In this document: positions 1 to 5,493 of the stretch, piece after piece
Position numbering within the stretch: the first letter of the stretch is position 1
How the letters are laid out: the number at the start of each line of letters is the position of its first letter
From: an uncultured Shinella sp.
Lineage (GTDB): Bacteria > Pseudomonadota > Alphaproteobacteria > Rhizobiales > Rhizobiaceae
Assembly (NCBI GenBank): GCA_946886325.1
Contig: CAMPIK010000146.1
Location: 1 to 6,340 of the forward strand
DNA: 6,340 nt
Direction of reading: 5' to 3'
Notes under the pieces: model-generated
Told to the model about the DNA's origin: nothing
Database searches by the model: none
Seen by the model: the letters and a program-made list of their open reading frames with translations, nothing else
Made by a program: the position numbers and the translations under genes

Positions 1-848
1 TCGACCAGGACTGGCAGTATTCCTGCGCCTATTTCCAGCCGCCCGGCATCTCGCTCGACGATGCGCAGACCGCAAAGAAGCGGCACATCACCGCGAAGCT
101 GCTGCTGGAGCCCGGCCAGAAGGTGCTGGAGGTCGGCTCCGGCTGGGGCGGGCTCGGCATGTACATGGCCGAAAGCTCCGGCGTCGACGTCACCGGCATC
201 ACGCTCAGCGAGGAGCAACTTGCGGTATCGCGCGCCCGCGTCGCCGAGCGGGGCCTGTCCGACAGCGTGCGCTTCGAGCTCAAGGACTATGTCGACCTGC
301 AAGGCGAGTTCGACCGCATCGTCTCCGTCGGCATGTTCGAGCATGTGGGGCTCGCGAACTTTTCCAAGTTCTTCAACACGATGGCGCGCGTCCTGAAGAA
401 GGAGGGCGTGATGGTCCTTCACTATATCGGCCGCGTGAAGCCGGCCCATACGATCAATCCCTGGATCGAGAAATACATTTTTCCGGGCGGCTACCTGCCG
501 GCGCTGTCGGAGGTGCTGCCGGCGATCGAGCGCGCCGGCTTCCTCGTCAAGGATGTCGAGATGCTGCCGATCCACTATGCCTGGACGCTCAGGGCCTGGC
601 GCGAGCGCTTCGTCGCGCGCTGGGACGAGGCCTCGAAGCTGTATGACGAGCGCTTCTGCCGGATGTGGGAATTTTATCTCGCTGCTATGGAGGCGGCCTT
701 CCGGCACGACCGGCTGCCGATCATCCAGTTCCAGCTCGCCCGCCACCAGGATGCCGTACCCTTCGCGCGCGACTATATCGGCGAGACGGAGGCGAAACTC
801 CGCGACTTCGAGGCGACGCGTCCGCCGCTGGCGCCCGTAAAACTCTGA
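1..848 (+). CDS. cfa: Cyclopropane-fatty-acyl-phospholipid synthase, 5'-truncated by window edge
   Basis: SAM-dependent enzyme that adds a methylene group across the double bond of unsaturated acyl chains in membrane phospholipids; it acts at the inner membrane face. The reading frame is open from base 3, leaving 281 codons; family members are about 390-420 residues, so the N-terminal third lies outside the window. Seen (numbering from the first full codon): YSCAYF with Cys8, the SAM-binding loop VLEVGSGWGG at about 40-49, VSVGMFEHVG with Glu113, LHYIG with His140, KYIFPGGYLP, and Tyr192 in HYAWTLRAW. The Cys, Glu, His and Tyr match the bicarbonate-site residues of the E. coli enzyme (C139, E239, H266, Y317) with near-identical spacing. 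The C-terminal FYLAAMEAAFR has Met where E. coli has Cys354. A shorter start at GTG 123 would lose the YSCAYF motif and is not credible. The paralogue class within the family cannot be told from this part. Confidence 0.94.
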   Translation, partial: DQDWQYSCAYFQPPGISLDDAQTAKKRHITAKLLLEPGQKVLEVGSGWGGLGMYMAESSGVDVTGITLSEEQLAVSRARVAERGLSDSVRFELKDYVDLQGEFDRIVSVGMFEHVGLANFSKFFNTMARVLKKEGVMVLHYIGRVKPAHTINPWIEKYIFPGGYLPALSEVLPAIERAGFLVKDVEMLPIHYAWTLRAWRERFVARWDEASKLYDERFCRMWEFYLAAMEAAFRHDRLPIIQFQLARHQDAVPFARDYIGETEAKLRDFEATRPPLAPVKL

Positions 849-873
849 GCCATCCGTGATAAGCTGTGGAATC

Positions 874-924
874 CGCCGCCCTTCGCGGTTGGCGGCGAGA
901 GGCGTCGGCCCTATGGTCGCCGCC
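874..924 (+). promoter_or_regulatory. tex leader with two alternative GC-rich hairpins
   Basis: The 100-base gap between the cfa stop and the tex start holds three complementary blocks: CGCCGCC (874-880), GGCGGCGA (891-898) and TCGCCGCC (917-924). The middle block can pair with the first (7 bp, 10-base loop) or the third (8 bp, 18-base loop), but not both. There is no T-tract after either hairpin, so a classic terminator is not shown; the first hairpin could still mark the 3' end of the cfa transcript. A weak sigma-70-like pair, TTGGCG (889-894) and TATGGT (912-917) with 17-base spacing, overlaps the same blocks. GC-rich DNA makes such complementarity fairly common by chance. Confidence 0.3.
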
Positions 925-948
925 CGCCTGCATGATGGAGACTGACCC

Positions 949-3279
949 ATGGCCGCAACGCCCCTGAAGATCGCCAACCTGATCGCCGCCGAGATCAAGG
1001 CGAGCGCCGCGCAGGTCTCCGCCGCCGTCGGGCTGATCGACGAGGGCGCGACCGTGCCCTTCATCGCGCGCTACCGCAAGGAAGTGACGGGTGGCCTCGA
1101 CGACACGCAACTGCGCACGCTGGCCGAGCGGCTGACCTATCTCCGGGAACTGGAAGCCCGCCGCGCCGCGATCCTCGAGTCGATATCGGGGCAGGGCAAG
1201 CTGACGGACGAACTCTCCGCCAAGATCGCCGCCGTCACCACGAAGGCGGAACTGGAAGACATCTATCTGCCCTACAAGCCGAAGCGCCGGACCAAGGCGG
1301 AGATCGCCCGCGAGCGCGGCCTCGGGCCGCTCGCCGAGCAGATTCTGTCCGATCGCGCGCCGATGCCCGCAGCCCTCGCGGAACAATACCTCTCCGCCGA
1401 GGTGCCTGATGTGAAGACGGCGCTGGAGGGCGCGCGCGACATCGTCGCCGAGCAGATCACCGAGAATGCCGATCTCCTGAAGCGCCTGCGCGGCTACATG
1501 AAGGACAATGCCTTTTTGCGCGCCCGCGTGGTCGACGGCAAGCAGGAGGCGGGTGCCAAATTCTCCGACTATTTCGATCACACCGAGCGCTGGTCGACGG
1601 TGCCGGGCCACCGGGCGCTCGCCATGCTGCGCGGCTGGAACGAGGAGTTCCTGTCGGTCGATATCGTCGTCGATCAGGACAGCACCGAGCCGGTGAAGCC
1701 GGTCGAGCGCATCATCGCCTCCTTCTATGCCATCGGCACCAAGCCCGGCGACAAGTGGCTGGCAGACGTCATCGGCTGGACCTGGCGGGTGAAGCTCTCC
1801 ATGTCGCTGTCGCTCGACCTGATGCGCGAGATGCGGGAGCGCTCGGAGGAAGACGCGATCCGCGTCTTTGCCCGCAATCTCAAGGACCTGCTGCTCGCCG
1901 CCCCCGCCGGCACCCGCGCCACGATGGGCCTCGATCCCGGCATCCGCACCGGCGTCAAGGTCGCCGTCGTCGACAACACCGGCAAGGTGGTCGAGACGAC
2001 GACCGTCTATCCCTTCCCGCCGCGAAACGACGTGCGCGGCACGCAGGCAGAACTGGCAAGCCTCGTGCGCAAGCACAAGATCGAACTGATCTCGATCGGC
2101 AACGGCACCGGCAGCCGCGAGACGGAGCGGCTCGTCGCCGACATGCTGGCGCAACTGCCGGCGCCGAAGCCGACCAAGGTGATCGTCTCGGAAGCCGGCG
2201 CCTCCGTCTATTCGGCGTCGGAGACGGCGGCAGCCGAATTCCCCAATCTCGACGTGTCGCTGCGCGGTGCCGTCTCGATCGCGCGCCGCCTGCAGGACCC
2301 GCTTGCCGAACTCGTCAAGATCGAGCCGAAGTCGATCGGCGTCGGCCAGTACCAGCACGATGTCGACCAGGGCAAGCTGTCGCGCTCGCTGGATGCGGTC
2401 GTCGAAGACGCGGTGAACGCGGTCGGCGTCGACCTCAACACGGCTTCGGCCCCGCTGCTCGCCCGCGTCTCCGGCCTCGGCAAGTCCTCGGCCGAGGCGA
2501 TCGTCGCCCATCGCGACGAAAACGGCGCCTTCCAGAGCCGCAAGGACCTGCTCAAGGTGCCGCGCCTCGGCGCCCGCACCTTCGAGCAATGCGCCGGCTT
2601 CCTGCGCATTCCGAACGGCAAGGAGCCGCTCGACGCCTCCTCGGTGCATCCGGAAGCCTATGGCGTCGCCAAGAAGATCGTGGCGGCCTGCGGGCGCGAC
2701 CTGCGCGCGCTGATGGGCGACAGCGCGGCGCTGAAGAGGCTCGATCCGGCACTTTTCGTGGATGAGCGTTTCGGCCTGCCGACCGTCAGGGACATCCTCG
2801 CCGAACTCGAAAAACCCGGCCGCGACCCGCGCCCGGAATTCAGGACCGCAACCTTCGCCGACGGTATCGACGACATCAAGGACCTGAAGCCCGGCATGCT
2901 GCTGGAAGGCACCGTCACCAACGTCGCCGCCTTCGGCGCCTTCGTCGATATCGGCGTGCATCAGGACGGCCTGGTGCACGTCTCCCAACTCGCCGATCGC
3001 TTCGTCAAGGACCCGCACGAGGTGGTGAAGGCCGGCGACGTCGTCAAAGTCCGCGTCACCGAAGTCGACGTCCCCCGCAAACGCATCGGCCTCACCATGC
3101 GGAAAGACGGTGGCGCAGAGTCAGGTCCCCGTGAGTCAGGCGCTCGCGAACAAGGCCCGCGCGACCGTCAGGCGCAGGCGCCACGCGGCGGCAAGTTCAC
3201 CCAGCCGGCGCCGAAGCCGCAAGAATCGGGGCAGGGCGCGCTGGCCGCGGCGCTGGCGGAGGCGATGAAGCGGAAGTGA
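949..3279 (+). CDS. tex: Tex family transcription accessory / RNA-binding protein
   Basis: Cytoplasmic nucleic-acid-binding protein of the Tex/Spt6-like family, linked in other bacteria to transcription and toxin gene expression; its exact biochemical role is not settled. The 776-residue length is typical and the gene is complete. Domains seen: a helical N-terminal Tex region with [20 protein letters not shown] at about 29-48, a YqgF/RNase H-like domain beginning [11 protein letters not shown] (Asp329) and running to about 450, helix-hairpin-helix repeats at about 495-565 ([30 protein letters not shown]), and an S1 RNA-binding domain at about 649-718 ([20 protein letters not shown] to RIGLTMR). 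The last ~58 residues are a disordered, Gly/Pro/Arg/Gln-rich tail ending in a short Ala/Lys helix. Start: ATG with GGAG at 937-940, 8 bases upstream. It lies 100 bases after cfa on the same strand, so it may have its own promoter. Confidence 0.97.
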   Translation: MAATPLKIANLIAAEIKASAAQVSAAVGLIDEGATVPFIARYRKEVTGGLDDTQLRTLAERLTYLRELEARRAAILESISGQGKLTDELSAKIAAVTTKAELEDIYLPYKPKRRTKAEIARERGLGPLAEQILSDRAPMPAALAEQYLSAEVPDVKTALEGARDIVAEQITENADLLKRLRGYMKDNAFLRARVVDGKQEAGAKFSDYFDHTERWSTVPGHRALAMLRGWNEEFLSVDIVVDQDSTEPVKPVERIIASFYAIGTKPGDKWLADVIGWTWRVKLSMSLSLDLMREMRERSEEDAIRVFARNLKDLLLAAPAGTRATMGLDPGIRTGVKVAVVDNTGKVVETTTVYPFPPRNDVRGTQAELASLVRKHKIELISIGNGTGSRETERLVADMLAQLPAPKPTKVIVSEAGASVYSASETAAAEFPNLDVSLRGAVSIARRLQDPLAELVKIEPKSIGVGQYQHDVDQGKLSRSLDAVVEDAVNAVGVDLNTASAPLLARVSGLGKSSAEAIVAHRDENGAFQSRKDLLKVPRLGARTFEQCAGFLRIPNGKEPLDASSVHPEAYGVAKKIVAACGRDLRALMGDSAALKRLDPALFVDERFGLPTVRDILAELEKPGRDPRPEFRTATFADGIDDIKDLKPGMLLEGTVTNVAAFGAFVDIGVHQDGLVHVSQLADRFVKDPHEVVKAGDVVKVRVTEVDVPRKRIGLTMRKDGGAESGPRESGAREQGPRDRQAQAPRGGKFTQPAPKPQESGQGALAAALAEAMKRK

Positions 3280-3281
3280 GG

Positions 3282-3306
3282 CGCTTGCGGCTTCCGGCCG
3301 GGAGCG
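3282..3306 (+). terminator. Possible tex transcription terminator hairpin
   Basis: Three bases after the tex stop, CGCT (3282-3285) pairs with AGCG (3303-3306), then a T-G wobble and one mismatch, then CGGC (3288-3291) pairs with GCCG (3297-3300) around a 5-base loop. A short TTTT follows only at 3318-3321, too far away for a textbook intrinsic terminator. Position favours a 3'-end role; strength is modest. Confidence 0.35.
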
Positions 3307-3349
3307 ACTTGCCCCAATTTTCCTAATGCCTCGTCGCACAATTCGTCGT

Positions 3350-3378
3350 TTGTCCCATCGGCCCCCTTCGCCGATAGT
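3350..3378 (+). promoter_or_regulatory. Weak candidate beta-lactamase promoter overlapping an inverted repeat
   Basis: TTGTCC (3350-3355) and GATAGT (3373-3378) are 17 bases apart, each matching four of six sigma-70 consensus positions. Between and overlapping them is a perfect inverted repeat ATCGGC (3357-3362), 7 bases, GCCGAT (3370-3375). The dyad could be a regulator site covering the promoter, but no regulator gene is adjacent. Rhizobial promoters are often far from consensus, so this is only a candidate. Confidence 0.28.
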
Positions 3379-3401
3379 CCCGGCATGGGCGGGTTCAAAC
3401 A

Positions 3402-3429
3402 GGCGGCCCGGTCGATGACCGGTGCCGCC
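3402..3429 (+). promoter_or_regulatory. Strong hairpin immediately upstream of the beta-lactamase ribosome binding site
   Basis: GGCGGC (3402-3407) and CCGGTC (3408-3413) pair with GACCGG (3417-3422) and GCCGCC (3424-3429) around a 3-base GAT loop, with one bulged T at 3423. This is a 12-bp, nearly all-GC stem ending 5 bases before the AAGGA ribosome binding site at 3435-3439. There is no T-run after it, so it does not look like an ordinary terminator. It may stabilise the 5' end of the mRNA, impede or expose the ribosome site, or be a DNA dyad for a protein. Pairing is directly visible; function is inferred. Confidence 0.5.
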
Positions 3430-3434
3430 CGACG

Positions 3435-3439
3435 AAGGA
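3435..3439 (+). promoter_or_regulatory. Ribosome binding site deciding the beta-lactamase start
   Basis: AAGGA is the only Shine-Dalgarno-like sequence here. It is 1 base from the ATG at 3441 (too close to use), 10 bases from the ATG at 3450 and 16 from the ATG at 3456. The 3450 start is therefore preferred. Confidence 0.55.
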
Positions 3440-3449
3440 AATGACCAGT

Positions 3450-4343
3450 ATGACGATGACGATTTCGCGCCGGCAGGCGATTGCCGGCACCCTTCTTGCC
3501 GTGCCGGCGATAGCTGGGCTTTCCACCGGCCGTGCCGCCAAGAGCGAGGGTGGGGCTCTGGCCGAGCAACTCCGGGCTCTGGAGGAGCGCCATGGCGGGC
3601 GCCTCGGCGTCTCGATCCTCAATCTCGCGACCGGCGCTCGTCTCGGGCATCGCGCGGACGAACTCTTCCTGATGTGCAGCACGTTCAAGGCCCTGCTCGG
3701 CGGGTTCGTGCTCGCCCGTGTCGACCGCGGCGAGGAAAAGCTCGATCGCCGGATCAAGGTGACGGCATCCGACCTGATCGACTGGGCGCCTGTCGTCGAG
3801 ACGCGTGTCGGCGCGGATATCTCGGTGGCCGAACTCTGCGAGGCGACGATCACCTGGAGTGATAACGCCGCCGCCAACATCCTGCTGGCAAGCTACGGCG
3901 GGCCGGCGGCCCTGACCGATTTCCTGCGCTCGACCGGCGACAAGGTCTCGCGGCTCGACCGCACGGAGCCGACGCTCAACACCCATGACGGACCGGACGA
4001 CGAACGCGACACCTCGACGCCCGATGCCATGCTGGAGACGCTGCGCAATCTGGTCTTCGGCGACGTGCTGTCGCGGCGTTCCAAGGCGCAACTGGCTGCC
4101 TGGCTGGTGATGAACAAGACGGGCGACGCCCGCATCCGGGCAGGTTTCCCCGACGACTGGATCGCCGGCGACAAGACGGGCACCAACGGTGACAAAGCCG
4201 GCAATGCCAACGACGTGGCAATCGGATGGTCGCCGGACCGCGGCGCGGTTCTGGTCGTCGTGTTCTACGAGGTGCCGGGCATAACGGGCGCGGAGCGCGA
4301 TGCGGTGATTGCCGAGGTGGGGCGGATTGCGGTCGCGGTTTGA
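3450..4343 (+). CDS. bla: Class A serine beta-lactamase with twin-arginine signal peptide
   Basis: Periplasmic hydrolase of beta-lactam antibiotics. From the ATG at 3450 it is 297 residues (300 from the alternative ATG at 3441), normal for class A. The N-terminus has ISRRQAIAG followed by a hydrophobic stretch, a twin-arginine (Tat) type signal; cleavage is likely after AIA (residue 22) or near GRA (29). All class A motifs are present: Ser77-Thr-Phe-Lys80 (Ambler S70xxK73), Ser137-Asp-Asn139 (SDN130-132), Glu173 in EPTLN (E166-N170) and Lys242-Thr-Gly (KTG234-236). Cys at Ambler 69, Trp at 105 (DLIDWAP) and Thr at 237 recall the KPC/L2-like branch, but position 238 is Asn, so the carbapenemase Cys69-Cys238 disulfide cannot form. 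Cys123 is present while its TEM partner Cys77 is Gly. No ampR-like or penicillin-sensing regulator lies next to it. The enzyme looks intact; its substrate range cannot be predicted reliably. Confidence 0.96.
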   Translation: MTMTISRRQAIAGTLLAVPAIAGLSTGRAAKSEGGALAEQLRALEERHGGRLGVSILNLATGARLGHRADELFLMCSTFKALLGGFVLARVDRGEEKLDRRIKVTASDLIDWAPVVETRVGADISVAELCEATITWSDNAAANILLASYGGPAALTDFLRSTGDKVSRLDRTEPTLNTHDGPDDERDTSTPDAMLETLRNLVFGDVLSRRSKAQLAAWLVMNKTGDARIRAGFPDDWIAGDKTGTNGDKAGNANDVAIGWSPDRGAVLVVVFYEVPGITGAERDAVIAEVGRIAVAV

Positions 4344-4345
4344 GT

Positions 4346-4392
4346 TTGGCGCCGCTGCATTGATGGCGGTGCCATCGGTATTGCCGCGCCAA
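4346..4392 (+). terminator. Stem-loop structure after the beta-lactamase gene
   Basis: Three bases past the stop, TTGGCGC (4346-4352) pairs with GCGCCAA (4386-4392). Inside it GATGGC (4362-4367) pairs with GCCATC (4371-4376) around a 3-base loop. The nested structure fits a 3' mRNA hairpin or terminator, though no T-tract follows. It abuts the larger palindromic repeat, so it may instead be a module of the same mosaic element. Confidence 0.4.
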
Positions 4393-4395
4393 GAC

Positions 4396-4498
4396 ACACT
4401 CCAACGTCATTCTCGGGCTTGTCCCGAGAATCTGCAACCTATTGATTTTCTATGCGTTTGCAGATCCTCGGGACAAGCCCGAGGATGACGTCGAGTGT
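4396..4498. repeat. RIME-like double-palindrome intergenic element
   Basis: Two hairpins are arranged as inverted copies. The left is ATTCTCGGG (4409-4417), loop CTTGT, CCCGAGAAT (4423-4431). The right is ATCCTCGGG (4464-4472), loop ACAAG, CCCGAGGAT (4478-4486). The flanks also match in inverse: ACACTC (4396-4401) with GAGTGT (4493-4498), ACGTC (4404-4408) with GACGT plus C (4487-4492), and CTGCAA (4432-4437) with TTGCAG (4458-4463). The whole is thus a ~42-base inverted repeat around a 20-base AT-rich centre. Length and two-palindrome design resemble the RIME elements described in rhizobia; the family name is from memory of the architecture, not a database match. It sits between convergent genes (bla and the arsR-type gene), where it could end transcription from both sides. 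Confidence 0.8.
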
Positions 4499-4560
4499 AG
4501 TGTGAAGCCTGCTGGCAATCCCGCAGCGCCGTCAATTCGTCGACGCCGCCTAGGCTGCCA

Positions 4561-4884
4561 TCACCCCTCCAACTCCCCCTTCAGCGCAGACAGCACGCTC
4601 ATCGCGTGACCGGCATACTGGCTGATCCAGCGGTCGTGGATCGCCTGGATCGGCAGGGCGTTCAGGTGGTTCCAGCGCTCGCGGCCTTCGCGGCGCGGGA
4701 TCACCAGGTCGGCTTCTTCCAGCACCTTCAGATGCTGCATTACCGTGCAGCGATCCATCTCCGGAAACCGCTCGCAGAGCGCGCCCGTCGTCAGCGGCTC
4801 CACCTTGATCGCGTCCAGCATCTGCCGGCGCTTGCCGTTGGCGAGCGCCTTGAAAACGGTGTCCTCTTTCGATTCGCTTGACAT
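4561..4884 (-). CDS. ArsR-family winged-helix transcriptional repressor
   Basis: Small dimeric DNA-binding regulator of 107 residues, a typical ArsR length. A winged helix-turn-helix spans about 8-75: VFKALANGKRRQMLDAI (helix pair), LTTGALCERFPEMDRCTVMQHLKVLEEADLV (32-61, with the recognition helix at about 45-55), and the wing RREGRERWNHLN. The ELCVCD-type metal motif of arsenic or metal sensors is absent, and only Cys37 and Cys46 occur, so metal sensing is not supported. It belongs to the subgroup commonly paired with SRPBCC/AHSA1 genes, as here, divergently with a 71-base gap. No Shine-Dalgarno sequence precedes the ATG: the upstream bases are the AT-rich operator itself, so translation may be leaderless. 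No better internal start is seen. Likely represses both itself and the SRPBCC-VOC genes; the effector is unknown. Confidence 0.93.
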   Translation of the reverse strand: MSSESKEDTVFKALANGKRRQMLDAIKVEPLTTGALCERFPEMDRCTVMQHLKVLEEADLVIPRREGRERWNHLNALPIQAIHDRWISQYAGHAMSVLSALKGELEG

Positions 4885-4907
4885 GTTATATTTTTATAAC
4901 ATATTTT
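4878..4907 (+). promoter_or_regulatory. Sigma-70-type promoter of the SRPBCC-VOC genes
   Basis: A perfect TTGACA (4878-4883) is followed after 18 bases by TATTTT (4902-4907), four of six matches to TATAAT. This is the best promoter in the window. The predicted start near 4914 gives a leader of about 40 bases carrying GGAGGAGG (4943-4950) before the ATG at 4956. The -35 box overlaps the start codon of the divergent repressor gene. Confidence 0.7.
4883..4902. promoter_or_regulatory. ArsR-type operator, perfect 8-4-8 inverted repeat
   Basis: ATGTTATA (4883-4890), TTTT, TATAACAT (4895-4902) is a perfect 20-base dyad and a striking AT-rich island in GC-rich DNA. It covers the promoter spacer and the edges of both the -35 and -10 boxes of the SRPBCC genes, and it includes the ATG of the arsR-type gene. 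Size and symmetry fit a homodimeric winged-helix repressor. Binding by the adjacent repressor is inferred from position. Confidence 0.75.
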
Positions 4908-4919
4908 GACCCCGTACAA
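4891..4919 (-). promoter_or_regulatory. Tentative promoter of the arsR-type gene
   Basis: On the minus strand TTGTAC (4919-4914) lies 17 bases from TAAAAA (4896-4891). This would place the transcription start at or next to the A of the ATG at 4884, matching the absence of a ribosome binding site. An alternative -10 is TATAAA (4898-4893) with a 15-base spacer. The boxes match only partly, so the exact hexamers are uncertain. Confidence 0.35.
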
Positions 4920-4955
4920 GATTGAAAGGGCGCGTATCGCCCGGAGGAGGACGGC

Positions 4956-5444
4956 ATGACGCTGGAATTTCGCGTGAACGGACGTATCGCCAAGCCGGTG
5001 GCGGAGGTTTTTGACGCGGTGGTCAATCCGGAAAAGCTCAGCGGCTATTTCACGACCATCGGCGGGGCGAGCGGCCCGATGGTCGAGGGCGCGACGGTGA
5101 CCTGGTGGGGCATGGCGCCCGTCATCGTCGATACGGTCGAGAAGGATGCGCGGATCGTCTTCCGCTGGGATGCGATGGTGGAGGAGGGCGAGGAGCCCTA
5201 CAGGACCCGCGTCGAGATGCGCTTCCAGCCGCTCGAGGACGGCGGCACGATGGTGACGATCGGCGAGACCGGCTGGCGCGAGAACGCGCGCGGCCAGAAG
5301 AGCGCCTTCATGAACTGCGAGGGCTGGTCGCAGATGCTCGCCTGCATGAAGGCCTATCTGGAATATGGCATCAACCTGCGCGAGGGCTATTACCCGAGCG
5401 AACTCAAGGGCGTCGTCGCCTCCGAGCAGCAGGATTTCGTCTGA
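4956..5444 (+). CDS. SRPBCC / AHSA1-domain protein
   Basis: A 162-residue cytoplasmic protein with the START/Bet v1-like helix-grip fold, which forms a hydrophobic pocket for small ligands; AHSA1-type members have no established common reaction. Seen: an N-terminal strand FRVNGRIAKPVAEVFDAVVN (5-24) typical of the family, then NPEKLSGYFTTIGG, the beta-sheet core (VTWWGMAP, RIVFRWDAM, RVEMRFQPLEDGGTMVTIGE), and a long C-terminal helix around GWSQMLACMKAYLEYGINLR (about 121-140). There is no signal peptide or membrane segment. Start: ATG with GGAGG at 4943-4947, 8 bases upstream. It is the first gene downstream of the operator-bearing promoter and lies 49 bases before the VOC gene, so the two are probably one transcript. 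Ligand or enzymatic role unknown; pairing with ArsR suggests a response to a small organic compound or stress (inference). Confidence 0.9.
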   Translation: MTLEFRVNGRIAKPVAEVFDAVVNPEKLSGYFTTIGGASGPMVEGATVTWWGMAPVIVDTVEKDARIVFRWDAMVEEGEEPYRTRVEMRFQPLEDGGTMVTIGETGWRENARGQKSAFMNCEGWSQMLACMKAYLEYGINLREGYYPSELKGVVASEQQDFV

Positions 5445-5493
5445 CGGGCTGTCGCGAACCCATATTTCACCAACAGGTAGAAAGGAGACCGTC

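Noticed and set aside
1755..2765. 336-codon plus-strand frame inside tex
   Set aside because: Very Arg-rich, low-complexity shadow frame with no domain and no ribosome binding site.
721..3018. 765-codon open frame on the minus strand, antisense to tex
   Set aside because: It mirrors the codon bias of tex (third-position G/C makes antisense stops rare), has Arg/Asp/Gly/His-rich composition with no recognisable domain, and would also overlap cfa. Tex is unmistakably the real gene.
3450..4343. Recently acquired resistance gene on a mobile element
   Set aside because: Base composition and codon use match its neighbours, and no transposase, integron site or insertion repeats flank it; it looks like a resident chromosomal gene.
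3168..4397. 409-codon minus-strand frame antisense to bla
   Set aside because: Shadow of a high-GC gene; crosses the tex end and the intergenic region with no domain or start signal.
4396..4498. CRISPR array or insertion-sequence ends
   Set aside because: There are only two units, in inverted rather than direct orientation, and no spacer series, transposase or target-site duplication was seen.
4561..4884. Arsenic or metal-sensing operon
   Set aside because: The repressor lacks the ELCVCD-type metal motif and there are no arsB, arsC or metal transporter genes nearby; the partner genes are SRPBCC and VOC.
5365..5493. N-terminal extension of the VOC protein
   Set aside because: Overlaps the SRPBCC gene by 80 bases, is Ser/Arg-rich and unlike the family; ATG 5494 has a clear AAAGGAG ribosome binding site.
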